Shown here piece by piece: positions 56,233 through 63,982 of a DNA stretch of 64,000 nucleotides. Position 1 is the stretch's first letter. Each line of letters begins with the position of its first letter. A model generated the notes under the pieces. It was not told where the DNA came from and ran no database searches. It saw nothing but the letters and a program-made list of their open reading frames with translations. Source of the stretch: Thalassococcus sp. S3 (GTDB lineage Bacteria > Pseudomonadota > Alphaproteobacteria > Rhodobacterales > Rhodobacteraceae); assembly GCF_004216475.1 (NCBI RefSeq), contig NZ_CP022303.1:4585001-4649000 (forward strand). The letters run 5' to 3'. The position numbers and the translations under genes are program-made.

Positions 56233-56991
56233 TTACGACCGGACAGCGCTTTGGTCTCCCGATGTCGCGTCCTGCAATGTCGCCGATGCCGCTGCATGAG
56301 CCTTGTTCATCTCCTCTCGCAGTGTGGCCTCGGCTGCCCTCATCAGCGCATCGCGGCGCTCTCCCAAAAGCGCATCTTCGCGCCGCGTCGATGGCAAAAG
56401 CGCTCCGATCAAAGCACCCAGACCGAAGGCAACGGCGCCAACCGCAAGGGGTTGGTCATCCATGAATGTCTTCGATCTTGATGAGAGTTTGGCGACACTC
56501 GCTTCGACACGCTCCTGTGCCTCCACCGCGGCACGGCGTGTTTGCAACACACGTTTGCGCGCCGGTGCGGGCAAGCTCTCCAAACCCTTGTCCATTGCTT
56601 TTCTCAGTTGCGAAGCAGAATACTTTTCCTGTGTCATGCCTGACATCTCCTTCTTGATCGCCGCATCCGCCGAAGCGACGCGGTCGTCAAAACCGATCAT
56701 GGATTGTTTTGGGGGGACAGCGGTGCGCGTCGGCGCGGGCTTTGACGCACGCGCGCCCGTTCCGGTCAGCAGCAGCCCGATGCCAGCGCCCACCAAGGCA
56801 AACGCCGCGGGGTTGTTTTGTGCCGCATGCCAAGCCTGGCGACCGATCTCGCCACCATATTCGTGCGCAATGTTGGAAATGTCCGCCGATGCGCGGTCGG
56901 GTCTCGTCACTTCCGTCAGCATGTTGAGTGACTGACCCAAGGCGGCGCGATCCCGCTCAACCTGTGTCTCGATGTCCTGAATCTCACGCAT
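56233..56991 (-). CDS. DUF3618 envelope-stress protein
   Basis: 252 residues from the ATG at 56991, which has GAGG seven bases upstream. The N-terminus (IQDIETQVERDRAALGQSLNML) is the DUF3618 signature, followed by a hydrophobic segment (NPAAFALVGAGIGLLLTG) and a later one (PLAVGAVAFGLGALIGALLP). Members are typically encoded with DUF1469 holin-like and YqjD-like proteins. It overlaps the holin-like gene by eight bases. Function is unknown; the pattern suggests an inner-membrane stress protein. Confidence 0.8.
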   Translation of the reverse strand: MREIQDIETQVERDRAALGQSLNMLTEVTRPDRASADISNIAHEYGGEIGRQAWHAAQNNPAAFALVGAGIGLLLTGTGARASKPAPTRTAVPPKQSMIGFDDRVASADAAIKKEMSGMTQEKYSASQLRKAMDKGLESLPAPARKRVLQTRRAAVEAQERVEASVAKLSSRSKTFMDDQPLAVGAVAFGLGALIGALLPSTRREDALLGERRDALMRAAEATLREEMNKAHAAASATLQDATSGDQSAVRS

Positions 56992-57379
56992 GGCTTGCCT
57001 CTTTGATGGTATCAATGTCGCGGGAGATATTCGCTGCCGTTCTAGATGGGCTAAGCGCCTCCGCGCTCAGACGCGACTTGCCCACGATAGACAAGACAAG
57101 CGCAACGATCAGCAAACCCGCGCCCACCAGAAGAGCGGCAACAACGGCGGGAACCCCCACCATGGCGAGTGCCGCCACCAGCGCGGATGCCAGAACGTTC
57201 AGTGCCACCAACGCCAATAGTGCGGCGATCCCGAAAAAGACCAGCCCAACGGTGGCCCGCGACACATTGCGTTTCATCTCTGCCTTGGCAAGCTCCAGTT
57301 CGCCCTGGACCAGAGAAGACAAGTGCCGCACCGTCGAAGCGAGATGACCCGGCGCATCGCGTAAATCATGATGCGCCAT
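56984..57379 (-). CDS. Holin-like membrane protein (DUF1469 / phage-holin superfamily)
   Basis: 131 residues from the ATG at 57379, chosen for its AAGGAG ribosome site nine bases upstream; the frame extends further left but with no conservation. LSSLVQGELELAKAEMKRNV is the family signature, followed by two membrane helices (VGLVFFGIAALLALVALNVL; GVPAVVAALLVGAGLLIVAL). Despite the family name these are chromosomal envelope proteins, not phage lysis proteins. It overlaps both neighbours slightly, so it is part of one operon. Confidence 0.85.
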   Translation of the reverse strand: MAHHDLRDAPGHLASTVRHLSSLVQGELELAKAEMKRNVSRATVGLVFFGIAALLALVALNVLASALVAALAMVGVPAVVAALLVGAGLLIVALVLSIVGKSRLSAEALSPSRTAANISRDIDTIKEASHA

Positions 57380-57854
57380 TGCTGCGATCTCCTTGCGGCC
57401 TGGCAATGTCGTCCGGGCCGTGCGGGGTTTCACGTGTCCAAGGATCGTTGAAAGCCTGTTGCGATGCTGCTTCCGCCGGCGATCTGGCCTTAAGAAAACG
57501 TGTGGCGGCAAAACCAATGATCGCCGCACCTGCCAGAAAAATGGCAGGGTTTTCGCGGGCGAAGTTCGATACCTGGCGCATGGAGGAGGAGACATCTGTG
57601 GTGCGCAGCGAATGCGCGAACCCTTCGATCTGATCGGCAACCTGCTGAACAGCTTGTGCCTGAACGCTCCCCGCTGGAAACTGTTCGGCTGCGGCGTCTG
57701 CCGCATCAGCAGCTTCCTGCACGCGTTGTGCCGCCGAACTGCGCGCGTCCTCTTCCCTCTGCTGCAACTCGCGTCGGGCAAGGTTTGCTGCCCGGTGGCC
57801 AAGGTCAGAGGCTGCCTCACGTGCTTCAGTCCCTAAGTCCGATCTCTCGGTCAT
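57366..57854 (-). CDS. Small helical membrane-linked stress protein
   Basis: 162 residues from the ATG at 57854 (AGAGGAG seven bases upstream). It is mostly helical and Ala/Glu/Arg rich (ARRELQQREEDARSSAAQRV), with one hydrophobic stretch near residue 120 (NPAIFLAGAAIIGFAATRFL), a glycine-bearing helix like those of ElaB/YqjD-type proteins. It is the first gene of the operon with DUF1469, DUF3618 and PerM-like genes, and its promoter matches EcfG (57888-57912). No specific function is known. Confidence 0.8.
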   Translation of the reverse strand: MTERSDLGTEAREAASDLGHRAANLARRELQQREEDARSSAAQRVQEAADAADAAAEQFPAGSVQAQAVQQVADQIEGFAHSLRTTDVSSSMRQVSNFARENPAIFLAGAAIIGFAATRFLKARSPAEAASQQAFNDPWTRETPHGPDDIARPQGDRSNGAS

Positions 57855-57887
57855 AGCCAAACTCCTCTTATTAACCATCATCGAAAC

Positions 57888-57912
57888 AACGCGCTGCGAT
57901 GACTAAGGTTCC
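57888..57912 (-). promoter_or_regulatory. EcfG-type general stress promoter (GGAAC-N16-CGTT)
   Basis: On the minus strand GGAAC is followed after exactly 16 bases by CGTT, the alphaproteobacterial EcfG/SigT consensus. The first gene begins 34 bases downstream of the CGTT element. The site also lies just after the intrinsic terminator of the upstream operon. Confidence 0.85.
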
Positions 57913-57917
57913 AAAAG

Positions 57918-57949
57918 AAAAAACCCGGCTTGAAGACCGGGATTTTTCC
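57918..57949. terminator. Intrinsic terminator, two-way
   Basis: CCCGG and CCGGG form a five-base stem around an eight-base loop; on the minus strand it is followed by TTTTTT, and on the plus strand by ATTTTT. It ends the DUF1328-YqjD-like transcript before the next EcfG promoter. Confidence 0.85.
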
Positions 57950-57969
57950 AAAACGGCATATCGTAACGG

Positions 57970-58245
57970 CTAATCACGCTTCGCCAGAATTAAGCCGACA
58001 AGCAAGCCTAGGCCGGCTGCGCCAGCAAGAGCAATCCCCGGGTTATCGCGAACAAATTTACCGGTTTGCTGGGATATCCGATCAATTTCATCTGACCCTT
58101 TAGCCAGCGCGACATCAAACTCGTCTTTCACTTTTTCAACAGCTGCAGATATGTCGGAAGACATATTCGATTCTTTATCTTGCTGACTGTTTGTCACAGA
58201 TACTTTTTTACTGCTGCATTCAGTATTTGGAATAGCTTCGGCCAT
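57970..58245 (-). CDS. YqjD/ElaB-like small membrane protein (DUF883)
   Basis: 91 residues from the ATG at 58245 (GGAG six to seven bases upstream). A helical region (AAVEKVKDEFDVALAKGSDE) precedes one C-terminal membrane helix with glycine spacing (NPGIALAGAAGLGLLVGLIL) and a charged end AKRD, as in the ribosome-binding YqjD/ElaB family. It follows the DUF1328 gene by 37 bases and is followed by an intrinsic terminator. Confidence 0.85.
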   Translation of the reverse strand: MAEAIPNTECSSKKVSVTNSQQDKESNMSSDISAAVEKVKDEFDVALAKGSDEIDRISQQTGKFVRDNPGIALAGAAGLGLLVGLILAKRD

Positions 58246-58282
58246 TTCTTTCTCCAATTTCGGTTTTTAGCTCAAGCGGTCG

Positions 58283-58444
58283 TCAACTGCGCAAAGCGCG
58301 TGCCACCAGAGAAACAAGAAACAGGACGACAAATACGACGAACAGAATTTGCGCAATCCCTGCCGACGCTCCGGCAATACCGCCAAAGCCCAAGATACCG
58401 GCAACCAGCGCAACGATGAGGAAGGTCAAAGCCCAACCAAGCAT
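58283..58444 (-). CDS. DUF1328 small membrane protein
   Basis: 53 residues, almost all hydrophobic: it begins [20 protein letters not shown], then [15 protein letters not shown], then [15 protein letters not shown]. This matches the DUF1328 (YtjA) family of stress-linked two-helix membrane proteins. The ATG at 58444 is preceded by GGAG with seven bases of spacing and by a perfect EcfG promoter. It is short enough to be missed by gene finders using a 60-codon cut-off. Confidence 0.92.
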   Translation of the reverse strand: MLGWALTFLIVALVAGILGFGGIAGASAGIAQILFVVFVVLFLVSLVARALRS

Positions 58445-58490
58445 GAGATATCTCCATTTGTGAGCGCTCCAGAGCGCGATCTATGTAGTT

Positions 58491-58516
58491 AACGCCTTGC
58501 CGGGCAAAAGAGTTCC
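58491..58516 (-). promoter_or_regulatory. EcfG-type general stress promoter (GGAAC-N17-CGTT)
   Basis: On the minus strand GGAAC is followed after 17 bases by CGTT, fitting the EcfG consensus. The DUF1328 start lies 46 bases downstream, giving a short 5' leader. Confidence 0.85.
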
Positions 58517-58612
58517 CCCGTTGCCCAGGACTGCTTGGTTGAGCCTTATTTTTATTTTGTTTTCAGCCTCTAAGCTTGTGCATGTGCTGCCCGGGCCTTT
58601 CGCTTGGTTGTC

Positions 58613-58644
58613 ATAACAAACAGGGCCACCCAACGGCGGCCCTG
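58613..58644 (-). terminator. Intrinsic terminator of the PRC-barrel gene
   Basis: CAGGGCC and GGCCCTG form a seven-base stem with a ten-base loop; on the minus strand it is followed by TTTGTTA. It lies 20 bases after the PRC-barrel stop codon. Confidence 0.75.
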
Positions 58645-58664
58645 CAGATCAAGAAGTTCTGATG

Positions 58665-59144
58665 TCAGTTCCAGAAACCTTCATCGACGCCTTCCATCGA
58701 CTCCAGCTGCTCTTCGCTCAGCCGCGTCACGAACGCGTATGATTGGTCATCGACGGCGACCAGATTGACATCTTCAACGGGGATCATGACATGCTTGTCA
58801 CCGATGTCGAGAAAACCGCCAACTTCAGCCACGATACCGATCATTTGCCCTTTTTTGGACAGCACGATATCTTCGATTTGGCCAATTTGGCTCCATTCAT
58901 CGCTCACCGCGTCATGCATCGGCGCCATCGACCAGGAATCCCACGAGTTGTCGTTTGCATTTGTGGTGTAAACAGTACCGCCTGTGATATCACGCGAACG
59001 AATAAGTTCAGCGGTATCCATTTCGTAAGATGCACTCTCAGCCGCTTTCGCAGCCTCGGTTTCCGTTTTCGTCGTCATATTGCCGGCGAAAGCGGAAGTC
59101 GCAGCGAGTGCAATGGCGACGGCAGTTGTCGTCATCAGTTTCAT
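58665..59144 (-). CDS. Exported PRC-barrel domain protein
   Basis: 159 residues from the ATG at 59144 (GGGAG eight bases upstream). It starts with a signal peptide (KLMTTTAVAIALAATSAFAG) and has a PRC-barrel core (QIGQIEDIVLSKKGQMIGIV, VGGFLDIGDKHVMIPVEDV) and a short acidic end. Exported PRC-barrel proteins are common stress-induced proteins in Alphaproteobacteria; their binding partner is unknown. It has its own EcfG-like promoter and terminator. Confidence 0.88.
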   Translation of the reverse strand: MKLMTTTAVAIALAATSAFAGNMTTKTETEAAKAAESASYEMDTAELIRSRDITGGTVYTTNANDNSWDSWSMAPMHDAVSDEWSQIGQIEDIVLSKKGQMIGIVAEVGGFLDIGDKHVMIPVEDVNLVAVDDQSYAFVTRLSEEQLESMEGVDEGFWN

Positions 59145-59175
59145 TTCAAGTCTCCCATAATATCTACGAAAAACA

Positions 59176-59200
59176 AACAGATGAAGACGATTAAAGTTCC
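59176..59200 (-). promoter_or_regulatory. EcfG-like promoter of the PRC-barrel gene
   Basis: On the minus strand GGAAC is followed after 17 bases by GTT (TGTT rather than CGTT). It lies 32 bases before the start codon. It is close to the consensus, but one base weaker than the other sites. Confidence 0.6.
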
Positions 59201-59384
59201 AGTAAAATGATGTCATTTGGAATTTTAACTCCCAAGCGCTGACTTTCCGATCTTGACGACCCTTGAACCTACGGAAGCCAAGGTAAATCCATCTTCTAAC
59301 GATCCTGCAGGAACGCGCCTCTCATCCCTTGGCCCCGGTTGGGCCGGACTGCATCCGCAAGCGCCTGATCTTCGCTGAAATCGC

Positions 59385-60884
59385 TCACACGATGTCTTCG
59401 GTCACGCCTGGCAAGTGCTGTTGATAGTCCTGCATCTTTTCCGCGTCATGAGACACCAGAAATCCGTTGCGCCGTTCCGGCAAGCTGACGGTGTTTCGTT
59501 TCACAGCCGTCTGCCACCAGGCCGCAGCCGTCTCGATGGCGCGGCCCTCCTCGGGCAGATCGCTCCACCAATGGGCGCAACAGGCCCGCCACAGCTTATC
59601 GATCCGGTCCCGCTCGGTGATGCGCAGCGCCGTTTCCGTATCCCACCGCATCGACCGTCCATTCAGGTTGGCCGAGCCCACCATCGCGAAATCATCATCG
59701 CAGATCAGCACCTTGTTGTGCACGTGGATGATGGGAGAGCCAGCCAGAACGCTCACCGCATCGCGCGCGGCCATCCGGGGCAGAACTGGCGTGGCGATGC
59801 ATCCCCGCCCGTCGAATGCCGCCTGAACCCGCTGGACGTTCTTGGCGCCAAGCGCCATCCCATAGCGCGCATCGAGCCCCAGATTGCCTTCAAATGCCAC
59901 GTCTTCCGGCACGGCCGGAAGCACCAGGATCAGGGACAGCTTCGCTCGGTCCTCCGCCGCCGCGATCAGCGCATCCGCAATGATGCTTGAGCGCAGGAAC
60001 TGAGTTTCAATGTAGATCAGGTGCCGCGCCTTTTGGAAGGCTTGAACATGATCCTCCTCGATCTCGCGCAAAAGGGTGCGGGGGGACAACGCCCAGACAT
60101 TTACTCTGCGCGGGGCCGAAAGCGTGCGCCGGATATGCCGCCCCGGCCGCGCAGGTTTGCGGCCAGAGATCTCATCCAGAAACGTGTCCAGATGTTGGGC
60201 GGCCTCTTCGGCCTCATCGCCTCGCAGAAGCAGTTGAACATCTGACCACGTCGCTGCAGCGATACAGTCGTGATCGGGGGTATCGAAGCGGCGGGGATTG
60301 AGATCCAGGCCGCCGATATAAAGAACCTGGCGATCTATCACTGCCATCTTCTGGTGATGCGACACGGTGTTCAGCGTCGGCAAGGCCTGCGGATCAAGCC
60401 CGATTGCCTGACGCTCCAGACGCGCCTTGTTCAGCGTGCGGAGCCGCGCGCGCATTTTGGCCAGCACGGTTGGCAGGAATGTCAGCCACGGCAATACACC
60501 TGCCCGCGCCGGATGCATCGACGGAACAACGATGAACCGCTCCGCGGCTTCGGGGCCCAACACTTCGGCCAAGGCCGCCGCTTGGCGCATGGTGCGCCAC
60601 GTTGTTTCGTGCAGGGGCGTCGCCATGACGGGGTCAAAGTCGCTGACAACCAGGCGAAAGCGTACCCCCCTGCGCACCACATGTTCGATCAGATCAAACC
60701 ATGTGTCACCGATGGCCCGCGCTTTCTCACTGATCAGCTTGGTGGAGAAGTCGAAGATGCGAAAACCGCCAGAGATCTCCTGCTCTGCATCCAACACGGC
60801 AGCCTCGAAGGCCGGCCAGGCCTCTTGAGCGGTGGTAAGGACCGAGAAATCGTCGTTCTTCGGCATTGGGGACTTTTGCGACAT
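59385..60884 (-). CDS. Phospholipase D-family protein, two HKD motifs
   Basis: 499 residues with both HxKxxxxD motifs: HQKMAVID near residue 178 and HNKVLICD near residue 390, the second followed by GSANLNGRSMRWDTE. Two intact motifs make an active phosphatidyltransferase or phospholipase likely. There is no clear signal peptide or membrane helix, so it differs from classical membrane cardiolipin synthases; the closest relatives are soluble PLD-like proteins. It stands alone between the PRC-barrel gene and the small membrane peptide gene. A T6SS-type PLD effector is possible but has no support beyond family. Confidence 0.88.
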   Translation of the reverse strand: MSQKSPMPKNDDFSVLTTAQEAWPAFEAAVLDAEQEISGGFRIFDFSTKLISEKARAIGDTWFDLIEHVVRRGVRFRLVVSDFDPVMATPLHETTWRTMRQAAALAEVLGPEAAERFIVVPSMHPARAGVLPWLTFLPTVLAKMRARLRTLNKARLERQAIGLDPQALPTLNTVSHHQKMAVIDRQVLYIGGLDLNPRRFDTPDHDCIAAATWSDVQLLLRGDEAEEAAQHLDTFLDEISGRKPARPGRHIRRTLSAPRRVNVWALSPRTLLREIEEDHVQAFQKARHLIYIETQFLRSSIIADALIAAAEDRAKLSLILVLPAVPEDVAFEGNLGLDARYGMALGAKNVQRVQAAFDGRGCIATPVLPRMAARDAVSVLAGSPIIHVHNKVLICDDDFAMVGSANLNGRSMRWDTETALRITERDRIDKLWRACCAHWWSDLPEEGRAIETAAAWWQTAVKRNTVSLPERRNGFLVSHDAEKMQDYQQHLPGVTEDIV

Positions 60885-61046
60885 GGATCACTCGGCCTGG
60901 TGACGTTTGTTGACAATAAAGGGAACCAGACACGGAAAAGCCAGTCCGACCGGGCAAGTGAAAAGCGGCGCGTCGCATCAGTGGCAATGATACGGCAGGG
61001 CGCCGTGGATGTCTGTCATCTCACCCGAAATGCCAACGCGATCGCA

Positions 61047-61166
61047 TCAGGACTTGGACAATGCGCAGATCGGTTTGGATATGTGGACGGCGAGGGCGAT
61101 GATCGGAGGGAACATCGCGACAAGAAGCGCTGAAAAGATCAAATCAGGCATGGTGGTTTCTTTCAT
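61047..61166 (-). CDS. Putative small membrane peptide (39 residues) under a stress promoter
   Basis: 39 codons from ATG 61166, or 34 from ATG 61151. The peptide is one hydrophobic helix (LIFSALLVAMFPPIIALAV) with a short polar end (HISKPICALSKS). A purine-rich AAGAGG lies ten bases before the first ATG. A perfect EcfG promoter ends 21 bases upstream, so the transcript would start almost at the ribosome site. No family was recognised. Support comes from promoter placement, composition and ribosome site, not from homology. Confidence 0.6.
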   Translation of the reverse strand: MKETTMPDLIFSALLVAMFPPIIALAVHISKPICALSKS

Positions 61167-61187
61167 TTGCGAAAAACCTCTTTCAGG

Positions 61188-61213
61188 AACGTTTCGGCAT
61201 CCAGTGAGGTTCC
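61188..61213 (-). promoter_or_regulatory. EcfG-type general stress promoter (GGAAC-N17-CGTT)
   Basis: On the minus strand GGAAC (61209-61213) is followed after 17 bases by CGTT (61188-61191). The same bases read on the plus strand give GGAAC-N17-GGTT, so weaker two-way use is possible. Confidence 0.8.
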
Positions 61214-61353
61214 TTGGGCGGTCCCCATACCGCCTGCCGCCCGGAGGTGAACGTGAAAGAGGCCTCATTTGCCTCGCATCGCGGCCAAACGCATTCCACT
61301 CGATCCGGAAAACACATAACAAAGGTTGTGCAATACGACATAGAGAGCAGGAT

Positions 61354-62673
61354 ATGGTGTCGATCGCAGTCATAGGATCCGGCATCTCTGGCAGTGGCGC
61401 TGCATGGGCGCTGCATTCCTTCTCCCCTCATGACGTGGTGCTTTATGAAAAACGGGATCGGCCTGGTGGACATTCCGCCACCGTGGATATCGACTATGAC
61501 GGGACGCCCACTGCTGTCGACACAGGCTTTATCGTTTACAATCAAGAGACTTATCCAAACCTGACCGCGCTTTTTGACCACCTCGGCGTCGCGACGGAGT
61601 GGAGCGATATGAGCTTCGGGGTCTCCGTCGGCGATGGCGCTCTGGAATGGAGTGGCGATCGCTTTGAGGCGCTGTTTGCCCAGCGGCGCAATCTTGTCTC
61701 GCCGCGTTTCTTGCGCATGCTCTGGGCCATCTTGCGGTTCAACCGGACCGCTTTGGCAGATCTAAGGCGCGGTGCCCTGACCGGGCTGACACTTGGCGAC
61801 TACCTGAAGGCCGGACGTTACCCACCGAGTTTCATCGAGGACTATCTTGCCCCCATGGGCGCGGCGATCTGGTCCACGCCGGATGCTCAGATCATGATGT
61901 TCCCGGCGGAAAGCTTCGTACGGTTCTTCGCGAAACATGGATTGCTTCAGATCCGCCCGCCGGAGTGGCGCACGATAACAGGCGGTAGCCGAAACAGCAT
62001 TGCCAAGTTAACCGGACCTTTGGGCGACGGACTGTTTCTGGGCCGGCAGGCGACCGAAGTCAGACGGCAGGGCGGCGGGGTCATGGTGACGGATACCACA
62101 GGCCAAAGCCGCCAGTTTGATCACGTCATCCTCGCCACCCACAGCGATCAGGCTTTGCAGGTCCTGCAAGACGCCACCGCAGCCGAGGCGTCGGTGCTGT
62201 CCAACGTCAGGTATCGCCCGAACACGGTCTATCTGCATCGCGATGCCCGCCTGATGCCGCGTCGGCGCAAGGTTTGGTCGGCCTGGAACTACATGGCATC
62301 GGCCCGCGCGGGTGGTGATCGCACCGGCCTCTCTGTCTCTTACTGGATGAACAAGCTCCAGAATATCGACCCCGCCTTTCCTGTCTTCATCACACTGAAC
62401 CCGCCGGTTCCACCCGCTCCGGACAAGCTGTTTCTGAAGACCAGCTATGACCATCCGCAGTTTGATGCAGCGGCCCTTGCCGCGCAGCAACGCCTGCCTG
62501 AGATACAGGGCTCAGGCCGCATTCACTTTGCCGGGGCGTGGACCGGGTTCGGCTTTCATGAGGATGGGCTTCGGTCGGGCCTGATGGCCGCTGAGGCCCT
62601 TGGCGCACGCATACCCTGGCAGGTAGAGGACGGACATTCGCGATGCGCTTATCCCAACCATCTTTCCATTTGA
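61354..62673 (+). CDS. FAD-dependent oxidoreductase (amine-oxidase/desaturase-like fold)
   Basis: 439 residues from the ATG at 61354; the frame is open upstream but the dinucleotide-binding fold starts right here (IAVIGSGISGSGAAWAL, G-x-G-x-x-G), followed by YEKRDRPGGHSATVDI. Later segments YNQETYPNLTALFDHLGV and FAGAWTGFGFHEDGLRSGLM are typical of the NAD/FAD-binding proteins found next to Cfa-type methyltransferases. It lies 28 bases before the cfa gene. Related pairs modify membrane fatty acids; here the oxidoreductase may oxidise or desaturate a methylated acyl chain (inference). Confidence 0.88.
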   Translation: MVSIAVIGSGISGSGAAWALHSFSPHDVVLYEKRDRPGGHSATVDIDYDGTPTAVDTGFIVYNQETYPNLTALFDHLGVATEWSDMSFGVSVGDGALEWSGDRFEALFAQRRNLVSPRFLRMLWAILRFNRTALADLRRGALTGLTLGDYLKAGRYPPSFIEDYLAPMGAAIWSTPDAQIMMFPAESFVRFFAKHGLLQIRPPEWRTITGGSRNSIAKLTGPLGDGLFLGRQATEVRRQGGGVMVTDTTGQSRQFDHVILATHSDQALQVLQDATAAEASVLSNVRYRPNTVYLHRDARLMPRRRKVWSAWNYMASARAGGDRTGLSVSYWMNKLQNIDPAFPVFITLNPPVPPAPDKLFLKTSYDHPQFDAAALAAQQRLPEIQGSGRIHFAGAWTGFGFHEDGLRSGLMAAEALGARIPWQVEDGHSRCAYPNHLSI

Positions 62674-62701
62674 CCCAAGCACTTGATCTGGCGGATCTCT
62701 C

Positions 62702-63982
62702 ATGCAGAACGGTGACGACATGACCCTCATTGACCCGATCCCTCTGCCCGCCCAAGACGCCCAGCTTCTGACCGCGGAAAATCGCAAGGCATTGACCCGG
62801 CATCTTCCCGCAATGGTGCGGCAAGCGCTTGGCATTCTGACGACGCTTGAATATGGGACCCTGGATATCGCCCTGCCCGGCGGCGCGTGCTTTCGCATCG
62901 AGACATCGACCCCTCAACCGTCGGCGGACATCACGATCCGATCCTACGATTTCATAGCCAAGGCGATCCGTCGCGGCGATATCGGTGTGGCCGAGGGCTT
63001 CATGGACGCGGAGTGGTCTTCAACCGATCTGACCCGCTTCCTCGAACTCTTCTGTTACAACGCGCATCTCATTCACGAGCGGATCGACAGCAATCCCATC
63101 GCGCGGCTTATGCTGCGCTTTCAGCATTGGCTTAATCGCAACACCAAAACCCAGGCCCGCCGAAACATCGCGGCCCATTATGACCTGGGCAATCCCTTCT
63201 ATGAGCTTTGGCTCGATCCTTCGATGACCTACTCGTCCGCCCTTTACCAAACGGGCGCCGAAGATCTTGAAACCGCCCAGCGCGCCAAGTACGCGGCCCT
63301 CGCTGACGCAGTTAGAGTTCAACCTGGCGAACGAGTGCTAGAGATCGGTTGCGGCTGGGGCGGCTTTGCCGCTTACCTCGCCAAAGAGCGTGGGGCGCAA
63401 GTTACCGGCCTGACCATCAGTCAGGAACAGCTGGAGTTCGGGCGAGCCCACATAGAGCGCCTGGGCCTCGCCGGCCTTGTCGATCTACAACTACGGGACT
63501 ACCGGGCAGAAGATGGAAAATACGACCGGATCGTCTCGGTCGAGATGTTCGAGGCGGTGGGAGAGGCATACTGGCCAGACTTTTTCGATATGCTTGCCCG
63601 CTGTCTCAAACCCGGAGGACGCGCAGGGCTGCAGGTTATCACGATCCAGGAGAAGTACTTCGAGCATTACCGACGCGGGACAGATTTCATACAGCACTAC
63701 GTCTTTCCGGGGGGCATGCTGCCAACGCCGACCCACCTTCGTACCCTTGGCCATGAGGCGGGGTTGGACCAAATTTCGGAGCGGGTGTTTGGTGAAAGCT
63801 ATGCCCGCACCCTCAGTGAATGGCGCGCCGCGTTTCTTCAGAACTGGGACGAGATTGCGCCAATGGGCTTTGATGATCGTTTCAAACGCCTCTGGCTTTA
63901 TTACTTTCACTACTGCGAAGCCGGGTTTCGCGCTGGCAATATCGACGTGCGGCAGGTGATCTACGACCACGCGCAAAACTGA
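62702..63982 (+). CDS. cfa: Cyclopropane-fatty-acyl-phospholipid synthase family methyltransferase
   Basis: 426 residues. The SAM-binding motif is VLEIGCGWGGFAAYLAKE, followed by GLTISQEQLEF, VSVEMFEAVGEAYWPDFF and QHYVFPGGMLP, all Cfa hallmarks. The upstream signature AAHYDLGNPFYELWLDPSMT is also present. The enzyme transfers a methylene or methyl group from S-adenosylmethionine to unsaturated acyl chains in membrane phospholipids. ATG 62702 is used; ATG 62720 is an alternative. It pairs with the FAD oxidoreductase gene. A DUF1365 gene often found between such genes is absent. Confidence 0.93.
   Translation: MQNGDDMTLIDPIPLPAQDAQLLTAENRKALTRHLPAMVRQALGILTTLEYGTLDIALPGGACFRIETSTPQPSADITIRSYDFIAKAIRRGDIGVAEGFMDAEWSSTDLTRFLELFCYNAHLIHERIDSNPIARLMLRFQHWLNRNTKTQARRNIAAHYDLGNPFYELWLDPSMTYSSALYQTGAEDLETAQRAKYAALADAVRVQPGERVLEIGCGWGGFAAYLAKERGAQVTGLTISQEQLEFGRAHIERLGLAGLVDLQLRDYRAEDGKYDRIVSVEMFEAVGEAYWPDFFDMLARCLKPGGRAGLQVITIQEKYFEHYRRGTDFIQHYVFPGGMLPTPTHLRTLGHEAGLDQISERVFGESYARTLSEWRAAFLQNWDEIAPMGFDDRFKRLWLYYFHYCEAGFRAGNIDVRQVIYDHAQN

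Larger units (their letters stand above)
60885..61353. other. Gap holding a small peptide gene and a stress promoter
   Basis: 469 bases between the phospholipase D and FAD-protein genes. It contains the small membrane peptide gene (61047-61166) and its EcfG promoter (61188-61213). The plus-strand promoter of the FAD-protein operon must also lie here; the near-palindromic EcfG site could serve in that direction too (GGAAC-N17-GGTT), though less well. Confidence 0.5.
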
